From positions 1,270,861,123 to 1,270,925,122 of the forward strand of contig NC_090440.1 of NCBI RefSeq assembly GCF_031143425.1: a stretch of 64,000 nt of DNA, given 5' to 3'. Each line of letters starts with the position of its first letter. Positions within the stretch are counted from its first letter, which is position 1. A model generated the notes under the pieces. It was given only the letters and a program-made list of their open reading frames with translations, was not told where the DNA came from and made no database searches. Shown here piece by piece: positions 21,437 to 33,555 of the stretch. A program made the position numbers and the translations under genes. The DNA is from Pleurodeles waltl. Lineage: Eukaryota > Chordata > Amphibia > Caudata > Salamandridae.

Positions 21437-22146
21437 ACAGTTGTTTTTTTGCAATAGAGGAGGGTGTCATGGATCCATTTTAGTTTGCTCGGGTACAGAA
21501 GTTTAGCTTAGTTTCAGCTTGCAGGCCTGTGCTTTTTTACACAGATAAACATGTTCTGTTTTATTATTCATTTTTATTCATTTTAGCAATACTTGCAGTT
21601 CTTGCATTTTCAAAGAAATGTTTTTATTCCATAATCAGTTGCCATTCTGTAAAAGTGTAATTATTAGTAATGTACATATTGGATTGTCATCATGCTCCTT
21701 TGCTTCACAGAATGTGAACATGTGAGGCATTTCGTTATTTTATTGCTGATAGAAGTTTGCGCACACAATCTAATGCTCAGGTACATACCCACGTCTGTAG
21801 GTCTGCAGGGACAATAACATGGGCATTGTAAAAGCACTCTGTGAGACCGAGGTCATTAGCGGGGTTCCACCCAAGATATTCCATCCATACTGCAAGTCAC
21901 TTTGCAGGTGACCTCAGCCTTTGTGTCTCTGCACCGCCTGATTTGGAGATTGGAGGCTGACCTTGTTCTAATATAACAGGGCTTGGTATGCTTCTCATTG
22001 ACACGGCTTGGACAGATTAGATTTATCATAACATGCTCTATTTAGTGTGGACAATACGTTTTAGGGAGTAATTAGTGTATCCATGTTTTTTGCACAATAT
22101 TGGAATTGTTCATATTCACATCACCTATTCTGACAATCCTGATTTT
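21437..22146. other. Unassigned AT-rich stretch
   Basis: No gene recognised. It may belong with 22781-23000 to one older LTR-like repeat split by the hairpin element: a TGTCATGGATCC start lies near 21467 and a CAATAAATG signal near 22840. Weak support. Confidence 0.3.
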
Positions 22147-22780
22147 GGCCCTAATTCTAACCTTGGCGGACGGCGGTGGCCGTCCGCCAAGGTACCGCCG
22201 TCAGAACACCGCACCGCGGTCGAAAGACCGCTGCGGTGATTCTGACATTTGCCCTGGGCTGGCGGGCGGCCGCCAAAAGGCCGCCCGCCAGCCCAGGGCA
22301 AATCAACCTTCCCACTAGGATGCCGGCTCAGAATTGAGCCGGCGGAGTGGGAAGGTGCGGCGGGTGCAGTTGCACCCGTCGCGTATTTCAGTGTCTGCTA
22401 GGCAGACACTGAAATACTTTGTGGGGCCCTCTTACGGGGGCCCCTGCCGTGCCGTGCCATTGGCATGGGCACGGCAGGGGCCCCCAGGGGCCCCGCGGCA
22501 CCCCCTACCGCCATCCTGTTCCTGGCGGGCGAACCGCCAGGAACAGGATGGCGGTAGGGGGTGTCAGAATCCCCCATGGCGGCGCAGCAAGCTGCGCCGC
22601 CATGGGGGATTCTAAGGGCAGCGGTAAACCGGCGGGAGACCGCCGGTTTACCCTTTCTGGCCGCGGCTGAACCGCCGCGGTCAGAATGCCCTGCGGGGCA
22701 CCGCCGGCCTGTCGGCGGTGCTCCCGCCGACCCTGGCCCCGGCGGTCTTGTACCGCCGGGGTCAGAATCACCCCCTTTGT
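22147..22780. mobile_element. GC-rich foldback MITE made of consecutive hairpins
   Basis: About a dozen stem-loops follow each other, separated by TCAGAAT/ATTCTGA-type spacers. Examples of perfect stems: 22161-22174 with 22179-22192; 22248-22271 with 22279-22302 (24 bp); 22500-22528 with 22534-22562 (29 bp); 22566-22588 with 22591-22613 (23 bp). The outer ends GGCCCTAATTCTAACCTTGGCGG and, reverse-complemented, GGGGGTGATTCTGACCCCGGCGG are imperfect inverted repeats. It has no coding capacity; the ORFs on both strands reflect the palindromes. I recall near-identical sequence as abundant in newt DNA. Confidence 0.85.
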
Positions 22781-23189
22781 CTCTTGTCATTATCCTAATC
22801 ATTGCAGCGCATGCATTTTATCATAGATTAAAGTCTTTTCAATAAATGTATTGAAAACTATCCTGCATCTTCTTTTTTGCCTGTGTGTGTGTAAGAGATT
22901 CATTTCTGAGGAGGGAAAAGGGTAAGACTGGTTGCAGCGTGATTTTCCTGAGAGGAGTCCATGCGCTAAGCTGCCAGAAATCACCTTTACTGTCTGTGTT
23001 TTGGTAAGGTACTGCTAGAAAGCTGGAAGGGTTAGGCCGAAAGTTGGCAACTGCTGTAGGAGTGACTCAGTTTCCCACAATCAGTGGTGCTACTGCCCCT
23101 AACCCAGCAGTCTTGTAGAGATATAAGGGTCCTTACGCCAATCTTGGCCTCAAAGAAATAATCATGAAGATACAATTAGTGTTGGTCAA
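22781..23189. other. Unassigned stretch
   Basis: Contains a CAATAAATG polyadenylation-like motif near 22840 and otherwise nothing recognised before the PLE at 23190. Confidence 0.4.
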
Positions 23190-25219
23190 AACATAGACAT
23201 CCATAGCGAAGCAATCATACCTTTCAGGGCTAAATCCAACTTTACGCCATCAATGCCTAAGGATGCACTGGATGCACTCAATGAATTAGTAACTGAAGAA
23301 CTTAAGAAGTTTTACATCGGATTCAATAAGAACAATAACATAGGCAATAGGGAGAGAGAATATTATGCCTTGATACAAAAGTTAAGAATGCACACTGATT
23401 GTATAATCAGTTTGGCCAAAAGTCAGGTATATGGAGGAAGAATATCAACAATGAAATGATAAGGAATGCTATAGAAGAGTGTCATCTACCCTCACGAAAG
23501 TGCACAAAAAGAGTACGATTCCCAATTGGTGGACTAGCATAATTTAGAATTGATTAGCTATCATGAATATTAGTTTCTCACAGTGGAACACATCAGAACG
23601 CTTGTCTTGTATCTTATTCTAAAAATGTAAAAGACAAAAACAATCCTCCATGGCATCCAATTATTTCTGCCATTGGTAGTGTCTTTGAAAATACTTTCAC
23701 ATACGTGGACTTTTCTTTAAGTGATTTTGTTAAGAACTTACCAACATACATTCCAGACTTGAAAATATCCTCAGAAACATTTATGATATACCAAGGGAGG
23801 ATGACTACACTTTGTTTAGTATTGATGTAACAGACTTTATACTAGCTATCAATATGCAGATGGTCTCAGAGCTGTAAGACATTTTCTAGGGGCAAGGCCC
23901 ATTAGACTTTGGAAACACACTCAAATGTTACTAACAATGATGCAGAGATGTTTGGAAATTAATTTATTTTTGTTCAACAAGGAATTGTTCCATCAGATAC
24001 ACAGTACTGCAATGTGCATCTGCTTGACACCCAGCTATGTTAATTTGCATATGTGCTGGTGGGAGGAGCAAGTGATCCAGATGGAGTACGATGTAGAGTG
24101 GGCACAGCATGTGGTACATTGGAGTCGCTACATAGATGATCTATTTCTATTATGTAAACAGTGGCAAAACATTCTTAGACAACATTGGCAATAATTACCT
24201 CAATTTAAAGTTCACAAGTACTATCAGCCACTCTGAATATTTTGAATCTCACTGTGTATGCAAAAAACAAGAGATTAGAGTCAAAGTTGAACAGGAAACC
24301 AAAAACAGGAAATACTGTGTTACATGCTTCAAGTTTTCACCCATACAATTTAGTATGCAGTATTCCATATGGGGAAGCTTGCATGTTAAACAAAATTGTA
24401 ATGTGAATGTCAAATGAGACAAAGCCCTAGAAGAGCTAACAAAAATATTTCTTGATGGAGGGAACTCTATAACTTATATAGAGGAACCAAAAGGAAATCC
24501 GATATAAAATCTAGGGCACAGGTATTGTTTGACAAATCAAGACACCCAAAAGGAAGGAAGAAAGGGGAAATAGATTCACATTTCAGATTGATTACCACAT
24601 ACAGTAGACAGGAAGGATCTATAGGATCTATTTGCAGAAGTACTGGTACTTGATTAAGGATGACCCTGTCCTGGGGAAGGTGGACCTTGCAGACCTCAAC
24701 ATAACATTCAGGAAGGCAGGATCAATGCAACAGGAATTAGTGAGAAGTAGTCCTGAGACAACTGAACCTTCCAGGATTACTTGACTCAACAGGCAGAAAG
24801 GGTTTAAGAAATGTGGGAAATGTAAGGCGTGCAGACATGGGGTCAACACCAAATTGTACAAAATAACTTTTGACAAAAAGAGAAAATAAATAATTGGCAA
24901 TGATCATTGTAAAACTGAGTTTGCTGTTTATGTCCTAAAATGCCCAGGCACATTGATGGATGTGGATAGCACTGTACATCCAGTGCACAAAATGGTTTTA
25001 CAACACTTGCGGGTGATTAAGTCAGGAGATAATTCATACCCAGTGGCCAGGCACTTCCAAGAGAACCATCAGAGTAATATTGAACAGTTGAAATATTTTG
25101 TCATTGATGTTATACCATATGATATTAGAGGTGGTAAAAAGGAGAGGAAATTCAGATAGCTTCAGTCCAGGTACATCATGGAACTCAATTTGAAGTCCCC
25201 CAATGGCTTCATTAATTGA
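23190..25219 (+). pseudogene. Penelope-like retroelement with RT and GIY-YIG endonuclease (copy 2)
   Basis: Nearly the whole coding region, broken by several frameshifts. Order of blocks: PFRAKSNFTPSMPKDALDAL (23220-23290); PWHPIISAIGSVFENTFTYV (about 23645); a palm block with DGLRAVRHFLGARP near 23860; QIHSTAMCICLTPSYVNLHM; then WSRYIDDLFLL (24120-24155) with both catalytic aspartates kept. The connector FRKAGSMQQELVRSSPETTE follows (about 24710-24770), then a Cys cluster KCGKCKACRHG. The GIY-YIG nuclease shows FAVYVLKCPG, HLRVIKSGDNSYPVARHF and a final YIMELNLKSPNGFIN at about 25170-25219. The YVGST part of the nuclease motif is changed to DVDST, so the nuclease is probably dead even apart from the frameshifts. 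Confidence 0.85.
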
Positions 25220-26229
25220 GGAAGCTTTATATACATCCTAGTAGCAGAATCACATATTTTTGGATAGGAGGTGTTTTTTGAATAATTCTTGAACATTTTA
25301 ACATTTAACATCACAGGTTTTCCTGAGTAAGTGTGATTGTAAGTTGTTGGTGTCCAGGTTATCCTGCAAGTTGAATACACTGCAACCCAAATTGCAATAA
25401 CAGAGATGCAAGTGTGGATACATGGCATTAGGCAATGGTATTTCTTTGATTTTGTACAACCAATAGGGTGGGAACAACAAGATACAAAGCAGGATTCATA
25501 GATGTTGCCAAAAGCTAAATTAATCTATGGGGCATTGTATAAATTTTGTTTGAAGAAGTTCATATGTTATTATCTTTGACCAAGTTGTATGATTTAATTC
25601 TTGTAATCATGTCCCAAATGGCTGGATGCACGGACCCAAAAACAGCCCCATAACAGCCAGCTTCACCCACTTGGGAGTGATGATGTTGTATGATAGTTTG
25701 ACTGCTGGGTAGCTCTGTGCTATGGAATTTCTAAAAGATGAGGCAGGATTGGTGCTCATATGCAGAAACTGGGGTGTAATGAAATTGTCATTCTTGCATT
25801 CACATTCAGAATGAGAAATACAGCACAGAGATTGTGGTATATCTCTTTCAGAGTGAGCTATGAACTAAGAGGAAAGACATTGCTGTATTTTCCTATGGAG
25901 GGTGCTAAACATCTATTTGTGATGAGCTAAAAGTAATTGCTGCATGTTTTCAATGCTAAGTTGTACAATTTTAGCATGTATGTCTTTGGAATATTTAAAG
26001 TAACAGATCGAATTAAAAGAATTTCAATTGTATGCCTCAATGATGTTATGGTAGTGTGTCTTACCTTACTTTGATGATGTCACAATTGGTGAATGTAAAT
26101 ATTATTAAAAAATGGTGCCTCACTATCTGTGAGCAAGGCTGTGGGACAGCCAAAATGTGTCAGATGGTTTCCTTAGGTGGCACAATAAATGGAGTGTGAG
26201 CAGCACAGTAATCTGTTCTTCATTTGTGT
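25220..26229. other. Unassigned AT-rich stretch between two PLE copies
   Basis: No protein blocks recognised; it may include untranslated PLE sequence. Confidence 0.4.
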
Positions 26230-27420
26230 GTGACATCAGCACTTTTCCTATAGTTGGAAGAGGAAATGTATATATTGCCACCAATTACAATGCACGGCAA
26301 TGGGCACCTCCTTCGCACCCACCTATGCAAATTTGTTAATAGGGTGGTAGAAGAAGAAGGTAGCTTGGGCTGAGAGATATGGTAATTTTATGGGTAAAGT
26401 GGTATTATGGTCATGTTATATAGATTATCTTTTTATTCTGTGAGGGGGTGAAGTGGAACTATGGGAAGTCATACTGAGTTTGAATTCTAATCAGTACAAC
26501 ATCAGATTCACTTACATTAATAGTAAGGATCATTGTGAATTCCTGGACATTGAGTTAGATATCTTAGAAGGCAAGCTGGTTATAAAAATACATAGGAAGC
26601 CAATTGCAATTAATGCCATCTTACATGCCAATGGTGGTCATCCAGGAGTATTTAAATGGAGCATACCTTATAGTCAAATGATAAGAGCAAAAATAATTTG
26701 AGAGGATAGTGAAGTGATTTCTTGAACCAGGCTATCCTGTGAGTGTGTTGGAAAGTGTTAAAGAGAGAATCATCACAAAAGAAAGGGAGGAAATATTGTA
26801 AAGGATAATGTGGAGAAGAATGAGGGAATTATAAGATTATTCCTGGAGTATAATACAGCCCAATCCAGTGTGAGGAGAATCTTGTACAAGAATTGGCATA
26901 TTCTGTGTCGGGATGAGCACTTGAAAAACGTTGTGAACACTGGTCCCAGAATAACCTCCAAGAGACCTAGGTCACTTGGTGATATATTTACATGCAGCTT
27001 TTTTTTTACTGCAAATGAGAAATAGGGGCATATAATTGGTTGATTGAGTACATCAAGAGGTTTATCAAGTGTGATACCTGTAAAGCTTGAATGTATGGTT
27101 TAAATTGTAAGGAATATCGTCATTCGAAGGTTGGACCATCAAAATACGAGATAGAATAAATTGTAACACAGATCATGGTGTTTATGTACTAAAATGTGGG
27201 TGCAATAAGCTATATGTGGGCAGCACTATTAAGAAACTGAAAGTTAGAATCCTGCAGTATATTTGAAATATATTGAATGCTGACCGGAGTTATCCGTTGG
27301 CTGATCACTTTGAACAACATCATGCCAAGTCCGTAGCAAGTTTCCAGTATTACGGGATCAAACATGTGAATCTTATGAGGATGACTAGGAACTGCCTTTT
27401 GGGACACCTTAACATTTGCA
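26230..27420 (+). pseudogene. Penelope-like retroelement, 5'-truncated (copy 3)
   Basis: Starts inside the RT palm: QLQCTAMGTSFAPTYANLL (about 26279-26335, with a stop soon after), then CYIDYLF near 26425, where the second catalytic Asp is replaced by Tyr. A long open piece follows (26453-26701, with CEFLDIELDILEGKLVIKIH and HPGVFKWSIPYSQMIRAK), then the linker 26810-27025 (SVRRILYKNWHILCRDEHLK). The endonuclease at about 27170-27410 shows GVYVLKCGCNKLYVGSTIKK with an intact-looking YVGST, a stop soon after, and HAKSVASFQYYGIKHV. It differs from copy 2 throughout, so it is a separate insertion of a related subfamily and not a duplication. Confidence 0.8.
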
Positions 27421-27672
27421 TCTTATGAAAGTAACAGTACCCTACATGCTTCTCAAGTTTACATGTGAGGAGGCACTTTTAGAAAGCATTAGCTCTTTAT
27501 ATGCGATTAAGATCTACATTAGTGATTACTGTTTAGTGCATTACGTTTAGTTGCATTTCAAACAAGCATTATCACTTTAAATGGTTCTTATGAGGAAGAC
27601 TAGCAACTGTGTTTTGGGGTATCTTAACATTTGCACCTTATAAAAGTAACAGTACCCTTCATGCTTCTCAAG
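27373..27672 (+). repeat. Direct repeat, about 85 bp, spaced 215 bp
   Basis: 27373-27457 and 27588-27672 are near-identical (TTATGAGGA...CATGCTTCTCAAG). The first lies at the 3' end of PLE copy 3. Confidence 0.75.
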
Positions 27673-28546
27673 TATTCACAGGAGCGTTGGAATTTTGGAT
27701 TTGGAGGTCACCTTGTGAGTCTGTGGATTAGTAGTTAAGACAAATGGCCAATAGGCGTTGGACATAGTATATGCCCTCCTGATATTGCCTTTTGTCAATT
27801 GAAATCTTAGATAAGTGTGTCCCGTGTACTCTGAAAGGACAGTAACTTACCTTTAGATCTAGGTAAGAATTGAATAGTGCTATCTCCTAATGGGAAGTCG
27901 TATAGAGGCCATCATATGGGTTTTACATCAAGGACTCATGTCTGACCATACATGGGGGGGTTAAAAGTAAACAGGATAACACATTGGATGATTAATTATG
28001 TATTAATATATGAGTGGACAGGATAAAGGTTGGGGAAAGAGAAATATCATGTGGATGTGAAAAATTGTTGATGGGTAGCTTCTCCTTTAGGAACCTATAT
28101 TTTGACTTGTGGATAATTGGAAATATATATGTACATGAACTCATTATTGATTTCGGGAACATTCATAAGATGTTTGAAATATTAAGTTATTTTAAAATGC
28201 ACATGTCGTTTTCAAATACCTTATGTAACACTTGGGCGTATAAACATTATTGAAGGGGTAGTGTACCTGGCAAGAAAATGAAGGACAAATTCAGCCAATT
28301 AATGATATAGCTTAGCAGTCTATTATTCTGGGATGGAGAAATGGTGGAAGGACGAAGTATTATAATGGTGCCTGTCACAGAGTATGCATAAGCTCGGTTG
28401 AAAGCATCATGCAGAAACACGTCGGCCGTGATTACTTTTAAGTTTGTTGCACCAAAGCATAATAACATTTCTTCTGCTAAAGAAAAGCCAAATTGATGCA
28501 GCTGAACGATATTCTGGTGGTGCCTCTGGTGACTGGTTACAAGGAA

Positions 28547-28549
<3 letters not shown>
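27673..28549. other. Unassigned stretch
   Basis: No gene recognised. GAAACACGTCGGCCGTG near 28415 recalls PLE terminal sequence but is too short to call. Confidence 0.3.

Positions 28550-28586
<37 letters not shown>
28550..28586. repeat. (TA)n microsatellite
   Basis: Uninterrupted TA run after ACATACAT. Confidence 0.95.
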
Positions 28587-28588
<2 letters not shown>

Positions 28589-28683
28589 TAGTCCACAATA
28601 AACCCTGATGCCTTCCAAATGATGGCGGTTCGTGTACGGGTCAAGCTCCCGATAATATAAATTACCATAAATCCTCTGGCGTG

Positions 28684-28855
28684 TTCGTAAAGGAAACACA
28701 AACTCCGCAGCATCTTCAAAACATGATTTAATCAATCTCCATGCTTTAAAAAGGCACCCTAATAAAACACCCAAAGCATTTCAGCATACAACACCTTTTT
28801 CACAAGCTTAAATCACGTTTTGAAGATGCTGAAGAGTTTGTGTTTCCTTTACGAA
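28684..28855. repeat. Inverted repeat, 47-bp arms
   Basis: Arms 28684-28730 and 28809-28855 are complementary with three mismatches around a 78-base spacer. TA microsatellites lie outside both arms. Confidence 0.85.
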
Positions 28856-28876
28856 CGAATCAGAAGCTTTGTGATG

Positions 28877-28887
28877 ATATACATATA

Positions 28888-28923
<36 letters not shown>

Positions 28924-28963
28924 GATAGATAGATAAATATATATATCTATATATATATATATT
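28877..28963. repeat. (TA)n with GATA interruption
   Basis: TA repeats broken by a short GATA run at about 28923-28935. Confidence 0.95.
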
Positions 28964-29522
28964 TTATTTTTTTAAATAGTCTAGCAAGATAGCTACATTT
29001 ATCTTAAAGGTCTGACATACTAATGAAGCATCTGTCATGAGTTGTGTGACAAGACTTCCCAACACTAGAAAAAAAAACAGATAAATCATTATGATGCACA
29101 AACCACCACTCAGAATCTCAAAGGCAAACTAAGATTAATAACACGTTTATACATAGTGCTTCAAATCACACTTTTCTTGAATCTAGCACTAAAAAATAAC
29201 TGGCATTACTTTTAGTGGTGCTCAGTTTCCCTACCTTGGAATTATGGAGGGCTGTATTAGCATTGCCAGGAATTCAACTCATGACATATACCTCACTGCG
29301 TACCTCAACATTTTAACTAGCTGTAAATAACCAAGTTAGATTAAGGCAATGTCCCTTTAACATGCATATAGCCGCTTTCAAATCTTTTTGCAAACAGCTA
29401 TGATCATGGAAAACGGTTACAGCCCAGAGGAATCAACTGATGCATTCATTGATTTTGCAAAACATTTGTTTGGGAGCAATTAAAAGAAATGTTAAGGAGA
29501 ACAGCAAAGGATAGAAACACTT
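28964..29522. other. Unassigned stretch
   Basis: Nothing recognised on either strand. Confidence 0.4.
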
Positions 29523-29981
29523 TGGGCTTCATTTATGAGCCCTGGGCGCAGGGCGGCGCAGCAAGTGCCACAAAAACAATCACAGAAGGTGTTTTCCTCT
29601 TTCTATGTGTGCTGCAGAATGCAGCATACAAGAAAGAGGTAAAAGCGGGAAGAAATAAAGGTATTTCTCCCTGTGGCATCACTCTTACACCACCCCTGAA
29701 GTGGCCTAGGAATCTGACGCATTTGCAGACTTCTGTGAATGCATCAAATTCCTTCCGGATCCATGGGTGTGGGAACACCCCAAGCAACACCCACGGAACG
29801 CCCCTTTCACGCAATGAGATGCGTGAAAGGGGTTCATATTTACAAGGCCATGCAAAGCCACATAATGTGGCTTCACATGGCCTTGTAAATATGGGCAGGC
29901 ACCCTACGCCACCAGAGAGTGAAAAAAAATGATGCTCCGGTGGCGCAGTGTGTCCATAGGGCCTCTTAAATGAGGCCCTTT
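29523..29981. mobile_element. Foldback MITE with internal hairpins
   Basis: Outer ends TTGGGCTTCATTTATGAG and, reverse-complemented, AAAGGGCCTCATTTAAGAG are imperfect inverted repeats. Internal perfect hairpins: 29801-29813 with 29820-29832 and 29836-29852 with 29876-29892. ORFs 29489-29932 (+) and 29533-29814 (-) are mirror shadows. Confidence 0.65.
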
Positions 29982-31320
29982 GTATTCAATCTGTTCTAAA
30001 AAGACAAGTGGACACTCTGAGATGCAGTTGAAGGTACCAGAAAGTGGAGCCAACCCATTCAAGTGAGGGCCTGTAGTCAGAAGGATTCCTCTCTGAAACG
30101 TTCCAGCTGAAACAAATGTCAACTTCAACAACAATGCATCCTCTTACCTTAGACATTGAAGGCATGATTATGCCAGTCAGGAAATCCAAACACAAAAACA
30201 GAGTACAGTGAGGAGTTGACTACAAACACAGCAGCAATTCACTATATCAGATGAATACCTAATAGAATTTACTGCCCTACCCCATGAGGATCTAAATGCA
30301 TAGGGGCTTTAAGTGGAAGTAGATTATTATTCATAGGTACATACGAAAATTAAATTGCTGACCTTGAGTTAAATAAAGGAACGACCGTGAATGATTAACA
30401 CTGCATGTTGAACCATGGGAATGCTATTAAAACACTGAAAGAGAACTAACAGAGATATTTGTATGTGCTCCTTCATGTGTATTACCTCTCTGGTGACATA
30501 TGCGACATAAGCTGCTGTCTGCAATTTTACATTTGTGAAGCTGACATGATGAATGCTTTTGTCAGTTTACAAGTTTATACTGCAGCACACTTACTGTGAG
30601 GCCCCTCTATGCCTGCTCTCATGACTAATACTCCAGCACAACTCTTGGTGCCCTACGCAGAGGTCTCCACACCCCTGATAATAACCGGATGTATTGGATT
30701 TGCACAATTGTGAAACAATTGAAAAACAGTTGGAAGGTCAAACACCCCTCCCGACACATGATTTTGAATCAAACACTTATAGAGCTTTAAGCTCTATGAT
30801 GGAGGACAACCAGAATCTGTGCTGACACCACACACCTCCACTATGCCAAGTCTCATCAAGTGCAATAACATTGTCACTAGGTGAGCAAGACTATATGACC
30901 GATAGGTTGATGGTATAGAACATTAGAGGTGGGACTCCCAAGGATCTCGTCTACCAATTACTCGGGGGAGCGATTGAGCTAGGTATTGTACTGAATAACT
31001 TACAGAAGAATAATGCACTGAAAATAACAAACTCATAACAGATCTTACTTAACCACCTGTACTCAATCACCCCAATCACCTTAGCAAACATCTCATTATT
31101 CTAAGCATTACTTATCTGCCCTTGGCTCATCTGTTTACACCTAGACCCTTCAGAAAAACCCTTAATATAACATATCAGAGGGACCACAGAAAGCTTAAGG
31201 TTAAAGAAATTAAAACCAGCTTAAAAAGGACAAAACATGAAGCTCTGACCCCTGAGTCACCCATCAAGGAATAACAGGAACACTAATGCAAAGCAGACGC
31301 AATTCTCAAAAAATAAAACA
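29982..31320. other. Unassigned stretch
   Basis: No protein blocks, tandem repeats or clear inverted repeats were noticed. Confidence 0.4.
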
Positions 31321-33555
31321 ATGTCAACAGGATTGCTTAAAGCACAAAGACCAATACTGACATGCTTCATACAGACATAGGCCCTCATTACAACCCTGGA
31401 GGTCGGTGTGAAAGTGGCGGTGGTAAAAAAAATCGGATCACAACCATGGTGGAAACTGCCAACACAGACAGGCAATTTAACACTCTGACCGCCACGGCGG
31501 TAGCAACAAACACCGTGGCGGTAATAGCCAACAGGCAGGCGGAAGACAATGTACTGCCCACCCCATCACAACCCACCCATCCGCCAGATTTTCCAGGGTG
31601 GTACCAATGCCATCAAAAACATGGCGGAAACACTATTTGGAAGGAAAACCACTCACCTCTCGACACTCAACGAAGAACCAGGACACCATAGAGCCAGAGC
31701 TGCAGGTCCTGCCTATGGTGATCTACCTCTTCATCTACCAGGAGTACGAACACCAGTAGCAATGACCACAGTGAGTACTGCACCTAGAACACAGGGGAGA
31801 GGGGGAGGAAAAAGAGAGTGAGACACACACGCAACACCCCCACCTTCACCCACAACACCATACACATGCATTACATTTACACCCCGTAACCCTCTGTAAA
31901 AACACAAGGACAAAAGGAATTGAGTCAACTCAGTGATATTTCAGAAATTGTCAAATTAACGTAATAACCATAAAAACAGTATTTACAAAAATATCCAATA
32001 TGTACATAAGGCGGTACAATGTCCACTCAAAATGTCCGTGGGCCACTGGCCCAAAACGCATAGGCCAAGCCCACACTTGACTCCTGCCTCAATACGGAGA
32101 GAACACTGCAGGGGCATCAGGTCAAAAACACCCAAGCACCTCAGGGTGAAGGAGAAGGGGGCTCCTCAGCTGGAAGATCGAATAACGCCACTGCTCCTGG
32201 AGGGGGCTCCATGGCCACAGTGATGTCCTGGGGAGTGCAAGGCCACAGTCTCTTAAGGGGTGGGTTGCCCACTGCTTGGTCCTGGGGAGTGCAAAGCCAC
32301 AGTCTCTCAAGGGGTGGGTTGCCCGCTGCTTGGTCCTGGGGAGTGCAAAGCCACAGTCTCTCAAGTCTCTCAAGTGGGTGGTTTGCCCACTGCTTGCTCA
32401 TGGGGAGTGCAAAGCCACAGTCCCTCAAGTGGATGGCTTCTCCACTGGTTCTGGAGGGGGCTTTGTGCCCAGTCTGCTTCATCCTGCCAAGGATAGGGGG
32501 AGTGGATGCTTTTCTCCACTGGTCTGGAGGGGGCAATGTGCCCAGTGATGCAACACTTGGGGTGTGGCAGTTCACAGTCCCTCACCTGGGTGAGCGAGGC
32601 ATGAGTTTTGCAGGGACCAGGTTGCATGATAGTCCATGGAGGCAGGGCTGGACTCCGTCCGGCGGCGGCTTTGGCTGCAAATTGGTGGTAGTGCCGGTGC
32701 TGGTGGGGGTGCTGCCAGTGGTGTAGGGAGGCTCCAGCCCACCTCCTGCAGCCTCAGACGGCTGCCCACTGGACCTGCTGCTGCTGGCAGTGGTGCTACT
32801 GTCAGCGGTGCAGGTGGCAGTGCTTGCGGAGGGGCTTGCGGTGGTGCTTGCAGTGGTCCAGGTGGTGGTGCTGGCGCGGTGCATGTGCTGGTGCTGCCAG
32901 TGGTGGAGGGAGGCTCCAGCCCTTCTCCTGCATGCGGCTGGGCAGGTGGCAGCGCTTGCAGCATTGCTAGTGGCGGGGCTGGTGCTGGTTGCGGTGCAGG
33001 TGGAGGTGCTGGCGGTAATGCTGGTAGCCACCAGGCCTTCAACTGCAGCCTCGGATGGCTGAAGTGCCTTGCCTGGTGATTTGTGCCCCTTCCTCACCTT
33101 GGCAGATGGTGGTGTCACCTTGGGTCTGGCAGCTGAAGTCTTTGAGGTGGCTTTGCTGGGTGGTTGTGGCTCCTTCCCCTTGCTGGATCCTGTCCACTTC
33201 TTCACCTTGCCAGGTGGCGGAATGGTTTTGGCCTTGGCAGGGGTTGGTGGCACACTGGCTGGGCTGACGGGTGCCCCCTTTGAGTCTTTGATAAGTGCAG
33301 GAACCACAGCGGATGACGATTTGGTGGCTGAGGTGCTGGGCTGGGTTCTGGCCACCCTGGCCTGAGGGGAAGGACGGGGGGAGGGGTAGCGAACAAGTCA
33401 ATGTTGGCCAGGAAAAGCTTCTTAGGGACATTGGGGCGGGAAGAGGGAGAGGGTTGGGGAGTGGAGGAAGTGGGAGTGCTTGTAGGAGGTGTCTTTCTGC
33501 TCAGTTTGGGTGCAAGTGCATGGCTGGATGCTGTTGTGAGGTGGATGGCTGTTGG
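31321..33555 (+). repeat. Tandem duplication unit 1 (60 bp flank plus Harbinger 5' end)
   Basis: 31321-33555 is repeated from 33556 at a period of 2235 bp. The repeat includes 59 bp of non-transposon flank (ATGTCAACAGG...) before the terminal repeat at 31380 and about 2.17 kb of the element. The copies differ by an indel of about 20 bp near 31420/33655, a small indel near 32975/35230 and scattered substitutions. The unit contains the eroded transposase exon 1 (31688-31770, no start codon, internal stops) and the C-terminal coding part of the antisense SANT gene (33355-32582). Confidence 0.9.

Noticed and set aside
22334..22845. Several overlapping ORFs on both strands
   Set aside because: They arise from GC-rich palindromes and mirror each other.
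28396..28470. Possible hammerhead ribozyme of a PLE (GAAACACGTCGGCC)
   Set aside because: I could not find the CTGATGA core or pairing stems at suitable spacing on either strand.
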